Below, piece after piece: positions 9,163 to 17,575 of a stretch of DNA of 64,000 nt. The notes under the pieces are model-generated. The model was not told the origin of the DNA. It saw nothing but the letters and a program-made list of their open reading frames with translations, and ran no database searches. Origin of the DNA: UBA4615 sp046046245 (lineage in GTDB: Bacteria; Pseudomonadota; Gammaproteobacteria; Burkholderiales; Burkholderiaceae_E); assembly GCA_046046245.1 (NCBI GenBank), contig JBJOKE010000011.1, forward strand, positions 62,001 through 126,000, given 5' to 3'. Within the stretch, counting starts at the first letter, position 1. Each line of letters starts with the position of its first letter. The position numbers and the translations under genes are program-made.

Positions 9163-10149
9163 TCAGTCGAACACCACCACGCCGCGACCGCGGACACCGC
9201 CGGCGATCAGCGCGTCGCAGTGCTCCATCAGCGTCGCGAACGGCACGCGCTGGACGATCGCGTCGAGCGAACGCGGCTTCAGGTCGGTCGTCATCCGCGT
9301 CCAGGCGCGGGTGCGGCGGTCGAGCGGGTGGTTCGCGTTGACGCCGGCGAGCACCACGCTGCGCAGGATGAACGGGTAGATCGACGTGCTGAAGGTCTCG
9401 CCCGCGGCGTTGCCGAAGGGTGCGACCACGCCGCCCTTGCGCATCGTGCGCAGCACGAAGTCGAGCGGCGCGCCGCCCACCGCGTCGATCGCGGCCGCCC
9501 ACAGCTGCTCGTCGAGCGGCTTCGTGTGTCGCTGCTGGATCTCGCGACCCACCACGCGCGCCGCGCCGATGCGTCTCAGGTAGTCGTGCTCGGACGCCTT
9601 GCCGGTCATCGCGACCACGCGATGGCCGAGGCCCGCGAGCATGTCGATCGCGAAGCTCGAGCAGCCGCCCGTCGCGCCGGTGACGATCACCTCGCCCTCA
9701 CCGGGCACCACGCCGTGCGCCTCCAGCGTCTCGATCGCGACCGCCGAGGTGTAGGCGCCGATGCCGAGCGCGACGACCGAGAACGCGTCGAAGCCGTCGG
9801 GGATCCGGTGGACCCAGGCGGCCGGTACGCGGACGAGCTCGGAGAACGCGCCGTCGTGGCGGATGCCGAACTCCTGGCCGCCCTGGACGGTGACCTCGTC
9901 GCCTTCGCGGAACCGCGGATCGGCCGAGGACTCGACCACGCCCGAGACCTCGATCCCCGGCACGCAGGGGAAGCGCTTGATCACGTTGCCCGCGCCGCTG
10001 ACGGCGCGCGCGTCCTTGTAGTTGATCGCCGCGAAGCGGCTGCGGATCACCACCTCGCCCGCGCCGACCTCGTCCGAGCCGACCTCGACCCAGCGGCTTG
10101 ACCGCCGGCCCGCATCGTCGCGGAAGCTGCGGATCGCCCGGTGCTTCAT
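9163..10149 (-). CDS. AcuI/YhdH-family quinone oxidoreductase (acrylyl-CoA reductase-like)
   Basis: A 328-residue zinc-free medium-chain dehydrogenase/reductase. The N-terminal GroES-like part has INYKDARAVSG and VPGIEVSGVV. The NADPH-binding Rossmann motif is VIVTGATGGCSSFAIDMLA, close to the GATGGVG of YhdH/AcuI. Known members reduce acrylyl-CoA to propionyl-CoA with NADPH. The ATG at 10149 overlaps the stop of the upstream CoA-transferase gene (ATGA), and a Bug receptor precedes that, so the three form one operon. This suggests uptake, CoA activation and reduction of an unsaturated acid (inference). Confidence 0.88.
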   Translation of the reverse strand: MKHRAIRSFRDDAGRRSSRWVEVGSDEVGAGEVVIRSRFAAINYKDARAVSGAGNVIKRFPCVPGIEVSGVVESSADPRFREGDEVTVQGGQEFGIRHDGAFSELVRVPAAWVHRIPDGFDAFSVVALGIGAYTSAVAIETLEAHGVVPGEGEVIVTGATGGCSSFAIDMLAGLGHRVVAMTGKASEHDYLRRIGAARVVGREIQQRHTKPLDEQLWAAAIDAVGGAPLDFVLRTMRKGGVVAPFGNAAGETFSTSIYPFILRSVVLAGVNANHPLDRRTRAWTRMTTDLKPRSLDAIVQRVPFATLMEHCDALIAGGVRGRGVVVFD

Positions 10150-11357
10150 CGCCGCTCTCCCTGCGGCCCGATCGCCGCGCGCGACGCGAGCAGCGCGTCG
10201 ATCTCGGCCGCGCCGAAGCCGTGCTCCTCGAGGATCTCGCGGGTGTGCTCGCCGAGCGCGGGCGGCGCGAAGCGGACCTTCGCCTGGGTGTCCCGATCGC
10301 CGACGAGGAAGCCGGCGAGCCGCGCGGGCCCGGTCCGGTGCGGCACCTCGACCGCCGCGTTGGCGTGCGCGAACTGCTCGGAGGCGACCACCTGCGCGTA
10401 GTCGGCGACCGGCGCGCACATCACGTCGATCGCCTCGAGCTCGGGCAGCCAGGCGGCGGTGGGCCGCGCGACGAGCTTCGCCTCGAGGGCCTCGCGCAGC
10501 GCGGCCCGGTTGCGGACGCGGGCGTCGTTGGTCGCGAAGCGCGGATCGTCCGCGAGCGCGGCGAGCCCCAGCAGCCCGCACAGCGCCGTCCAGCGCGGCG
10601 GCTGGTAGGCGGCCACCATCATCCAGCCGTCGGCGGTGCGGTACGCCTCGTTCGGCGCCGCATAGGGCGCGGCGCTGCCGATGCGCTTCGGCACCTCGCC
10701 GCTCGCCATGTAGGAGGCGAGGCCGCTCGCCTGGAGCATCAGGCTCGCGTTGTACAGGCTGACGTCCAGGAACTGCCCGGACCCGGTCCGGTCGCGCGCG
10801 CGAAGCGCGGCGAGCACCGCCATCGTGCCGAGGAAGCCGGTGGTCAGGTCGACCGCGGGCACCTGGACCTTGCAGGGCTCGGCGCCCTCGACGCCGATCT
10901 GGCTCATCAGCCCCGAGAGCGCCTGCACGATGCCGTCGACACCGGGGCGGTCGGCCCACGGGCCGTCCTGGCCGAATGCGGTCACCGCGGCCCATACCAG
11001 CCGCGGGTTGATCGCCGACAGCGTCGCCCAGCCGACGCCGAGCTTCGCCATCACGCCCGGCCGGAAGCTCTCGACGACGACGTCGGCGCGCACGGCCATC
11101 CGCTTGACCGCGTCGACCGCGGCCGGCTGCTTGAGGTCGAGCGCGAGCCCGCGCTTGTTGCGGTTGAAGCTCATCGCCACGACCGAGTCGCCGTCGAGCC
11201 AGGGGGGCCCGAGCGCGCGGCCGAGGTCGCCGGTGGGCGACTCGATCTTCACGACGTCGGCGCCCATGTCGCCCAGCAGCATGCCGATCGTCGGACCCGC
11301 GCCGATCTGCGAGAAGTCGAGGACGCGAACGCCCTCCAGTGCGGTACCCAGGCCCAT
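10146..11357 (-). CDS. CaiB/BaiF (class III) CoA-transferase
   Basis: A 403-residue family III CoA-transferase that moves CoA between carboxylic acids through an enzyme-bound aspartyl intermediate. The start GVRVLDFSQIGAGPTIGMLLGDMGADVVKIE is replaced here only in part, and SFNRNKRGLALDLK and the likely catalytic Asp in VDLTTG are present. The length is normal. It begins four bases after the stop of the Bug receptor gene and overlaps the AcuI-like gene by four bases. The donor and acceptor acids cannot be read; the adjacent receptor implies an imported carboxylate. Confidence 0.92.
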   Translation of the reverse strand: MGLGTALEGVRVLDFSQIGAGPTIGMLLGDMGADVVKIESPTGDLGRALGPPWLDGDSVVAMSFNRNKRGLALDLKQPAAVDAVKRMAVRADVVVESFRPGVMAKLGVGWATLSAINPRLVWAAVTAFGQDGPWADRPGVDGIVQALSGLMSQIGVEGAEPCKVQVPAVDLTTGFLGTMAVLAALRARDRTGSGQFLDVSLYNASLMLQASGLASYMASGEVPKRIGSAAPYAAPNEAYRTADGWMMVAAYQPPRWTALCGLLGLAALADDPRFATNDARVRNRAALREALEAKLVARPTAAWLPELEAIDVMCAPVADYAQVVASEQFAHANAAVEVPHRTGPARLAGFLVGDRDTQAKVRFAPPALGEHTREILEEHGFGAAEIDALLASRAAIGPQGERR

Positions 11358-11361
11358 CGCG

Positions 11362-12348
11362 TCACTCGATCCGGATGCCGGTCTCGCGGCCGATCCGCTG
11401 CCAGCGGGCGACGTCGCGCTGGATCAGCGCCTGCAGCTCGTCGGGCCCGAGGAAGCCCGGCTCGAAGCCCTGCGAGACCATCCGCTCCCGGACCTCGGCC
11501 GACTCGGTGATCCGCCTGAGCTCGGCGGCGATCCGCGTGGTGACCTCCTTCGGCGTGCCGGCCGGCGCGAGGATCGAGTACCAGAGCGGCACGTCGTAGC
11601 CCGGCACGCCGGACTCGGCGACCGTCGGCACCTCGGGCAGCAGCGGAGAGCGGCGCGCGGTCGCGACGGCGAGCGCGCGCAGCCTGCCCGCCTGCACGTG
11701 CGGCGCGACCGACGCGAGTGTCGCGAAGGCCGCCTGGATCTGGCCGCCGAGCAGGTCGGCGATCGCGGGCGCGGTGCCCTTGTAGGGCACATGCACGACG
11801 TTCGTGCCGGCGAGACGGTCGAACAGCTCGAAGGCGAGGTGCTGCGGCGTGCCGTTGCCCGGCGTGCCGTGGTTCAGCCTGCCCGGCTGCGACTTCGCCA
11901 GCGCGACGAACTCGGCGGTGGTCTTCGCGGCCACCGACGGGTGGACGACCAGCAGCATCGGCACCGAGGCGACCAGCGCGATCGGCGCGAAGTCCCGCTC
12001 GATGTCGAACGGCAGCTTCTGGCCGAGTCCGGGGTTGATCGTCACCTGGTTCGACGCGATCACGATCGTGTAGCCGTCGGCCGGCGCGCGCGCGACCTGG
12101 TCGGTGCCGAGGTTGCCGCCGGCGCCGGGCCGATTCTCGATCACCACCGGCTGGCCGAGCCCGTCGGCCAGCTTCGGCCCGAGCATCCGCGCGAGGATGT
12201 CGTTGCCGCCGCCGGGCGGGAACGGCACGACGAACCGGATCGGCTTCGCGGGCCAGCGCCCCTCGGTGCCCTGCGCGCGGGCGCGGGGCAGGGCGGCGAG
12301 CGCGAGGCCGGCTGCGGTGGCATGCAGCGCGGTACGCCTGGAGGTCAT
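11362..12348 (-). CDS. Bug-family periplasmic solute receptor (TctC-like)
   Basis: A 328-residue periplasmic binding protein. A signal peptide is clear (MTSRRTALHATAAGLALAAL, cleaved near ARAQG). The Bug signatures are KPIRFVVPFPPGGGNDILAR and QPVVIENRPGAGGNLG, followed by AADGYT-like PADGYTIVIAS and a conserved HVPYKG. These receptors bind carboxylates for tripartite tricarboxylate transporters or act as orphan sensors. No TctA/TctB membrane genes are present anywhere in the window. First gene of a three-gene operon with a CoA-transferase and an AcuI-like reductase. The start is divergent from pcaH. Confidence 0.93.
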   Translation of the reverse strand: MTSRRTALHATAAGLALAALPRARAQGTEGRWPAKPIRFVVPFPPGGGNDILARMLGPKLADGLGQPVVIENRPGAGGNLGTDQVARAPADGYTIVIASNQVTINPGLGQKLPFDIERDFAPIALVASVPMLLVVHPSVAAKTTAEFVALAKSQPGRLNHGTPGNGTPQHLAFELFDRLAGTNVVHVPYKGTAPAIADLLGGQIQAAFATLASVAPHVQAGRLRALAVATARRSPLLPEVPTVAESGVPGYDVPLWYSILAPAGTPKEVTTRIAAELRRITESAEVRERMVSQGFEPGFLGPDELQALIQRDVARWQRIGRETGIRIE

Positions 12349-12701
12349 GGCGGGTCTCCCTGTCGGTCGTGGTCGGCCGGTGCGGTGCCGGCCGGGACGA
12401 GCGACCGTATCGAATGCGCCCGCATGCCGCAACCGCGTCGCGCCGGTCCTCGGACCGGCAGGTGCCGGAATCCGCGTGCGGCGCGTGGGCCGCCGGCGGG
12501 CCCGAACCGGACCGCGGCGGTCGCATGGGCGGGCGCGCGGCCGAACGGGACCGACAGCGTCTGCAGACGGTCCGCGCCGGACCAGCGGTCGTCGATCGCC
12601 GCCGTGGTTATCGATTGTGCAAGACTTGAGGCACTGTCGATGTACATCACCGACGGGCATCCCTACAGTCCCGCCCGTGGACCCCACAGGAGACAGACGC
12701 C
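12349..12701. other. 353-bp divergent intergenic region upstream of pcaH
   Basis: No gene is seen. It holds a perfect 8-bp-arm hairpin at 12442-12459 (GCCGGTCC, loop TC, GGACCGGC). Near pcaH it contains a less GC-rich patch at about 12605-12650 with a long imperfect palindrome. A ribosome site CACAGGAGACAG precedes the pcaH ATG at 12702. Promoters for both divergent units must lie here, but no clean sigma-70 pair is evident. Confidence 0.6.
12610..12641. promoter_or_regulatory. Candidate operator palindrome upstream of pcaH-pcaG-pobA
   Basis: Arms ATCGATTGTGC and GCACTGTCGAT are inverted repeats matching at 9 of 11 positions around a 10-base centre. The site is 60 bases before the pcaH start in the divergent region. 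It could bind an IclR- or LysR-type aromatic regulator encoded elsewhere; no such regulator gene is in the window. Confidence 0.45.
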
Positions 12702-13415
12702 ATGGCCGACCTGCCCCGGATCGCGCCGCGCGACTGGACGAGCCAGCCGCCGTACCTGCACCCGCCCTACGCATCGACGCCGCTGCGTGCACCGACGCGG
12801 CCCCTGATCCCGCTGAGGCCGTCGCTGTCCGAGCTGGCGCAGCCGGTCTACGGACACGAGGACATCGGCGAGCTCGACCACGACCTCACCCGCAACGCCG
12901 TGGTCAACGGCGCACCGCTCGGCGAGCGGATCATCGTGACCGGCCGCGTCCTCGACGAGCGCGGCCGCCCGGTGCGCCACACCCTGGTCGAGATCTGGCA
13001 GTGCAACGCCGCCGGCCGCTACGTGCACACGGTCGACCGGCACGACGCGCCGCTCGACCCGAACTTCCTCGGTGCCGGTCGTACGCTGACCGACGGGGAG
13101 GGCCGCTACCGCTTCCTGACGATCAAGCCGGGTGCCTACCCCTGGGGCAACCATCCGAACGCCTGGCGACCGAACCACATCCACTTCTCCCTGTTCGGCG
13201 AGCACTTCGCGAGCCGGCTGGTCACGCAGATGTACTTCCCGGGCGACCCGCTGCTGGAGCTCGATCCGATCTACCGGAGCACGCCGGCGGGCGTGCGCGA
13301 GCGCCTCGTGAGCGGCTTCTCGATCGACGTGACCGAACCCGGCTTCGCGCTCGGCTACACCTTCGACATCGTGCTCCGCGGCCCGACGGAGACGCCGATG
13401 GAGACGCCACGATGA
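12702..13415 (+). CDS. pcaH: Protocatechuate 3,4-dioxygenase beta subunit
   Basis: A 237-residue catalytic subunit of the intradiol ring-cleaving enzyme that turns protocatechuate into 3-carboxy-cis,cis-muconate. All four Fe(III) ligands are visible: Tyr107 (AGRYVH), Tyr146 (GAYPW), His159 and His161 (NHIHFS). A good ribosome site (AGGAGA) stands before the ATG. It overlaps pcaG by four bases. The subunit pairs with PcaG and acts in the cytoplasm in the beta-ketoadipate pathway. The remaining pca genes (pcaB, C, D, I, J, F) are not in the window. Confidence 0.97.
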   Translation: MADLPRIAPRDWTSQPPYLHPPYASTPLRAPTRPLIPLRPSLSELAQPVYGHEDIGELDHDLTRNAVVNGAPLGERIIVTGRVLDERGRPVRHTLVEIWQCNAAGRYVHTVDRHDAPLDPNFLGAGRTLTDGEGRYRFLTIKPGAYPWGNHPNAWRPNHIHFSLFGEHFASRLVTQMYFPGDPLLELDPIYRSTPAGVRERLVSGFSIDVTEPGFALGYTFDIVLRGPTETPMETPR

Positions 13416-13999
13416 GCGGACAGACCCCGTCGCAGACCGTCGGACCGTACTTCGCCTACGGGCTGGTGCCGACGCAGTACGCCTACCCCTTGCGCAGCCT
13501 CTTCGGGCCGGAGCTCGCCGAGCCGCGCACGCCCGGCGAGCCGATCGTGATCACCGGTCGCGTGCTCGACGGCCGGGGCGAGCCGATCTCCGACGCGCTG
13601 CTCGAGATCTCGCACGCCGACGCGCAGGGCCGTCATCCGCGCAGCCGCGCCGAGGTCGAGGCGAGCGGCTTCCGCGGCTTCGGACGCATGGGCACCGGCA
13701 CCCTGCCGGGCCACGCGTTCGCCTTCCGGACCATCAAGCCGGGTTCGACATCCGACGGGCAGGCGCCGCACGTCGCGGTGATCGTGTCGATGCGCGGGCT
13801 GCTGCTCCACGTGTTCACGCGGATCTACTTCGACGACGAGGCGCAGGCCAACGCCCGCGACCCGGTGCTGGCCTCGGTGCCCGCCGAGCGTCGCGGCACG
13901 CTGCTGGCGCGCCGCGAGGCGCAGGCCGGCGGCACCGTGGTCTACCGCTTCGACGTCCGGATGCAGGGCGAGGCCGAGACGGTGTTCTTCGATGCCTGA
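13412..13999 (+). CDS. pcaG: Protocatechuate 3,4-dioxygenase alpha subunit
   Basis: A 195-residue partner of PcaH with the same fold. It opens with the family's QTPSQTVGPYFAYGL and contains ISDALLEISHADAQGRH, but lacks the iron ligands, as expected for the alpha chain. The alpha chain contributes to the substrate pocket. The ATG overlaps the pcaH stop (ATGA), and the gene overlaps pobA by eight bases, so the three genes are one tightly coupled unit. Confidence 0.97.
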   Translation: MSGQTPSQTVGPYFAYGLVPTQYAYPLRSLFGPELAEPRTPGEPIVITGRVLDGRGEPISDALLEISHADAQGRHPRSRAEVEASGFRGFGRMGTGTLPGHAFAFRTIKPGSTSDGQAPHVAVIVSMRGLLLHVFTRIYFDDEAQANARDPVLASVPAERRGTLLARREAQAGGTVVYRFDVRMQGEAETVFFDA

Positions 14000-15191
14000 C
14001 GCGATCCCGATCCCGAGCCGCACGCAGGTCGCGATCGTCGGCGCGGGGCCGGCCGGCCTGCTGCTCGGCCAGCTGCTGCATCGCGCGGGCATCGACGCGG
14101 TGATCGTCGAGCGCCAGAGCCCCGACTACGTGCTCGGGCGCATCCGCGCCGGCGTGCTCGAGCAGGGCACCGTCGAGCTGCTCGACGAGGCCGGCGTCGG
14201 CGCGCGCTGCCATGCGGAAGGGCTGCCGCACGCGGGCATCGAGCTGGCGTTCGACGGCGAACGCCACCGGATCGACTTCGCCGATCTCGTCGGCCGTCGG
14301 GTGACCGTCTACGGCCAGACCGAGGTCACCCGCGACCTGATGGCGGCGCGCGCGGCCTGCGGCGCCCCGACCGTCTACGAGGCGGCCGACGTCTCGCTGC
14401 ACGGCTTCGAGGGCGACCGGCCCTGCATCCGCTTCCGCAAGGACGGTCGTGCGCACGAGATCGCCTGCGACTGGATCGCCGGCTGCGACGGCTACCACGG
14501 GGTCTCCCGCGCCTCGGTGCCGGCCGCGGCGCTGAAGACCTTCGAGCGCGTCTACCCGTTCGGCTGGCTCGGCGTGCTCTGCGACACGCCACCGGTCTCC
14601 GACGAGCTGATCTACGCGAACCATCCGCGCGGTTTCGCGCTGTGCTCGATGCGCAGCCGCAGCCGCAGCCGCTACTACGTGCAGTGCGGGCTCGACCAGC
14701 GGGTCGAGGACTGGTCCGACGCGCGCTTCTTCGACGAGCTCCGCACGCGACTCGACGCGCCGGCCGCCGAGGCGCTGGTCACCGGGCCGTCGATCGAGAA
14801 GAGCATCGCGCCGCTGCGCAGCTTCGTCGCCGAGCCGATGCGATTCGGCCGGCTCTGCCTCGCCGGCGATGCCGCGCACATCGTGCCGCCCACCGGCGCG
14901 AAGGGACTGAACCTCGCGGCCTCCGACGTCCGGTACCTGTCGCGCGCGCTGATCGACCACTACCGCACCGGCGGCACCGCCGCGCTCGACGGCTATTCGG
15001 CGCGCTGCCTGCGCCGGGTCTGGAAGGCGGTCCGCTTCTCGTGGTGGTTCACCACGCTGATGCACCGGTTCCCGGACACCGGGGACATCGGGCAGAAGAT
15101 CCAGGAGGCCGAGCTCGGCTACCTCGTGGGCTCGCGGGCGGCGTCGACCGCGCTCGCCGAGAACTACGTCGGGCTGCCGTTCGAGGACTGA
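13992..15191 (+). CDS. pobA: 4-hydroxybenzoate 3-monooxygenase (p-hydroxybenzoate hydroxylase)
   Basis: A 399-residue FAD monooxygenase converting 4-hydroxybenzoate to protocatechuate with NAD(P)H and oxygen. Seen are the FAD dinucleotide motif VAIVGAGPAGLLLGQLL near the N-terminus, RIRAGVLEQG, the DG motif GCDGYHGVSR, and the second FAD motif GDAAHIVPPTGAKGLN. The product feeds directly into PcaHG encoded just upstream with an eight-base overlap. Placing pobA inside the pcaHG transcript is less common than having it under its own PobR control; no pobR is seen here. Confidence 0.96.
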   Translation: MPDAIPIPSRTQVAIVGAGPAGLLLGQLLHRAGIDAVIVERQSPDYVLGRIRAGVLEQGTVELLDEAGVGARCHAEGLPHAGIELAFDGERHRIDFADLVGRRVTVYGQTEVTRDLMAARAACGAPTVYEAADVSLHGFEGDRPCIRFRKDGRAHEIACDWIAGCDGYHGVSRASVPAAALKTFERVYPFGWLGVLCDTPPVSDELIYANHPRGFALCSMRSRSRSRYYVQCGLDQRVEDWSDARFFDELRTRLDAPAAEALVTGPSIEKSIAPLRSFVAEPMRFGRLCLAGDAAHIVPPTGAKGLNLAASDVRYLSRALIDHYRTGGTAALDGYSARCLRRVWKAVRFSWWFTTLMHRFPDTGDIGQKIQEAELGYLVGSRAASTALAENYVGLPFED

Positions 15192-15279
15192 AGCCGCAGC
15201 GCCACCGGCTCCCCGATGGCGCCGTCGCGCGGCCGGTCCGTCGCGGCTATCATCCGGCCACGCCGCGCGGCCGCCCGCC

Positions 15280-15305
15280 GCGTCTGCCCCCCGCGTCTGC
15301 CCCCC
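15280..15305. repeat. Two perfect tandem 13-bp units
   Basis: The unit GCGTCTGCCCCCC occurs twice in a row (15280-15292, 15293-15305) in the 162-base gap between pobA and the next Bug gene. Probably a slippage product; no function is implied. A weak TATCAT at about 15248 lies upstream. Confidence 0.6.
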
Positions 15306-15353
15306 GCGAACGCGGCCCGCCGACGGCGAGCGCCGCCCTCACAGGAGACCCCG

Positions 15354-16376
15354 ATGTCCTTCGACGCCTCCCTAGACCCGAACGCGGCCGCCCGCCGCCG
15401 GCTGATCGCCACGATCGGCACGGCCGTCGGTGCCTCGATGCTGCCCGCGGCGCTGCGTGCGCAGGGCGCGCCCGCGATCGACACCGTCAGGATCGTCACC
15501 GGCTTCCCGCCGGGCGGCACCTCGGACACGACCTGCCGGCGCGTGGCCGAGAAGCTGAAGGGCAGCTACGCGCGCAATGCCGTCGTCGAGAACCGCACCG
15601 GCGCCGGCGGCCAGGTCGCCATCGACCTGATGCGCGCCGCCCCGCGAGACGGCTCGACGATCCTGCAGACGCCGGCCTCGATGCTGGTGATCTACCCGCA
15701 CATCTACCGCAAGCTCGCCTACGACCCGGTCAACGACCTGAGCCCGGTCTCGCTCGCCTGCAACTTCGACTTCGGCCTGGCCGTCGGTCCGATGGTGCCG
15801 GCCTCGGTGCGGTCGGTGCCGGACTTCGTCCAGTGGTGCAAGGCCAATGCCGACAAGGCCAACTTCGGCTCTCCGGCCGCGGGTTCCACGCCGCACTTCA
15901 TCGGCGCGCTGCTCGCGATGGGCACGAAGATCGACCTGAAGCACGTGGCCTTCCGCGGCTCGCAGCCGGCCATCCTCGACATGATCGGCGGCCAGATCGC
16001 CGCGGTCTCGGCGCCGGTCGGCGAGTTCACCCAGCACGTCGCGGCCGGCAAGTGCCGCCTGATCGCCACCTCGGGCGACAGGCGCTCGCGCTTCGCGCCG
16101 GACGTGCCGACCTACGCCGAGCAGGGCTTCAGGGACCTGGTCTGGCGCGAGTGGTTCGGCTTCTACCTGCCCGGCAAGCCGGAGGCGGCGATCGTCCAGC
16201 GCGCGAACGCCGCGATCCGCGCGGCGCTCGCCGACAAGGAGACGATCGACGGACTGGTCACGATGGGCCTGGAGGCCGAGTCCTCGACGCCCGAGCAGCT
16301 GGCCGCGCTCCAGCGCAGCGACCTCGAGCGCTGGGGGCCGATCGTCAAGGCGATCGGGTTCACCGCCGAGTCCTGA
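15354..16376 (+). CDS. Bug-family periplasmic solute receptor
   Basis: A 340-residue exported binding protein. It has a twin-Arg-like, hydrophobic export signal (RRRLIATIGTAVGASMLPAAL, cleaved near LRAQG), then VRIVTGFPPGGTSDTTCRRVAEKL and NRTGAGGQVAIDLM, the Bug signatures. AGGAGACCCCG before the ATG at 15354 is the ribosome site. It sits after pobA with a 162-base gap and faces the MFS gene end to end. It may serve aromatic acid uptake with the pca/pob genes or the terpene-like cluster, but nothing in the sequence fixes the ligand. No TctAB partner is present. Confidence 0.93.
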   Translation: MSFDASLDPNAAARRRLIATIGTAVGASMLPAALRAQGAPAIDTVRIVTGFPPGGTSDTTCRRVAEKLKGSYARNAVVENRTGAGGQVAIDLMRAAPRDGSTILQTPASMLVIYPHIYRKLAYDPVNDLSPVSLACNFDFGLAVGPMVPASVRSVPDFVQWCKANADKANFGSPAAGSTPHFIGALLAMGTKIDLKHVAFRGSQPAILDMIGGQIAAVSAPVGEFTQHVAAGKCRLIATSGDRRSRFAPDVPTYAEQGFRDLVWREWFGFYLPGKPEAAIVQRANAAIRAALADKETIDGLVTMGLEAESSTPEQLAALQRSDLERWGPIVKAIGFTAES

Positions 16377-16393
16377 GCCGGCGGCGGAGCGGC

Positions 16394-17575
16394 TCAGCGC
16401 CGCTCCGCACGCACCAGCGCGATCCCGATCGCCGCAGCCGCGCCCGCGTAGAGCCAGAACAGCGACGCCGTCCCGAGCACCCCGGCGACCAGGCCCAGAC
16501 CCACCGGAAGTGCGAGCTGCGTCGCCGACAGCAGCGTCATCCGCAGCCCGGCGGCCTCGCCGGCGCGCCCCGGCGGCGACGCGCGATGCAGCGCCGCCAT
16601 GGTCAGCGGCTGGGCGATGCCGGGACCGGTGCCGATGAGGAAGGACAGCACCAGCAGCACCGGCAGCGTCCCGGCAAACGGCGCGGCCGCGTAGGCGAGC
16701 ACGCAGACGGCGAGCGCGATCCGCATCCAGGCCGCCGGGTGCATCCGCTCGACCAGCCGCGGCAGCAGCAGCCGCACCGACAGCGAGCCGGCCGAGAAGG
16801 CGGCGATCGACAGGCCGACCGACGAGGCGGACAGTCCGATCGCGTGCGCGTGCAGCGGCAGCACGAACTGGTAGACGTCCCACGAGGCCGACGCGAGCAG
16901 CGATGCGATCAGCAGCCGGCGAAGGCGCGGGGCACCGAGCAGCTCGAAGGCCGCGCCGGCGCCGCGCTCGGGCGGTGCGCCGTCGGGGCCGTCGTCGGGC
17001 GGCGCAGGGTGCGTGGGCACATGCCGATCGAACGGGTAGCGCCCGAGCGCGAGGAGGACCGCGCCGAGCAGCGCGGCCGACAGCGCGAAGGCCGCGCGGT
17101 GTCCCGCCAGGTCGATCAGCAGCCCGGCGGCGGGCGGCCCGCTGAGCCCCGAGATGGAGAAGCTCATCGTCAGCAGGTTGAAGTTCGCGGTGCGGCGTGC
17201 CGGTCCGCCGACCTCGCCGCAGGCGTGCTGCATGCCGAGGTGGAAGCCCATCGTGCCGACGCCGACCACGCCGGCTGCGAGCGCGAGCACCGCGGGATGG
17301 GGCACGGCGGCCGCCGCGAGCGCGCCGGCCCCGGCGAGCGCGGTGCCCCAGCGCATCGGCCGCGCGACACCCACCCGGTCCACCAGCTGGCCGCCGCGGA
17401 CCGCGAGCAGCATCGGCACCAGCGCGAAGGTGGCGAGCACCGCGCCGATCGTCGCCGGCGACAGCCCCTGCTGGACCAGCGCGAGCGCGACGCTGATCCG
17501 GAAGCCGATGACCGCGGTGTAGTGGGCGGCGGCGGCCGCGACCAGCGGTCGGATCGCGGCGGCGCCTTCGTTCAC
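16394..17575 (-). CDS. MFS transporter, 12 TM
   Basis: A 393-residue major facilitator superfamily carrier with about twelve hydrophobic helices and a central hydrophilic loop (about residues 185-215). The loop 2-3 motif appears as RGGQLVDRVGVARPMRWG. The GTG start at 17575 overlaps the stop of the upstream enoyl-CoA hydratase gene (GTGA), so it is the last gene of the Atu-like minus-strand operon. It likely imports the operon's substrate or exports a product, but the cargo cannot be read from sequence. Confidence 0.85.
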   Translation of the reverse strand: MNEGAAAIRPLVAAAAAHYTAVIGFRISVALALVQQGLSPATIGAVLATFALVPMLLAVRGGQLVDRVGVARPMRWGTALAGAGALAAAAVPHPAVLALAAGVVGVGTMGFHLGMQHACGEVGGPARRTANFNLLTMSFSISGLSGPPAAGLLIDLAGHRAAFALSAALLGAVLLALGRYPFDRHVPTHPAPPDDGPDGAPPERGAGAAFELLGAPRLRRLLIASLLASASWDVYQFVLPLHAHAIGLSASSVGLSIAAFSAGSLSVRLLLPRLVERMHPAAWMRIALAVCVLAYAAAPFAGTLPVLLVLSFLIGTGPGIAQPLTMAALHRASPPGRAGEAAGLRMTLLSATQLALPVGLGLVAGVLGTASLFWLYAGAAAAIGIALVRAERR

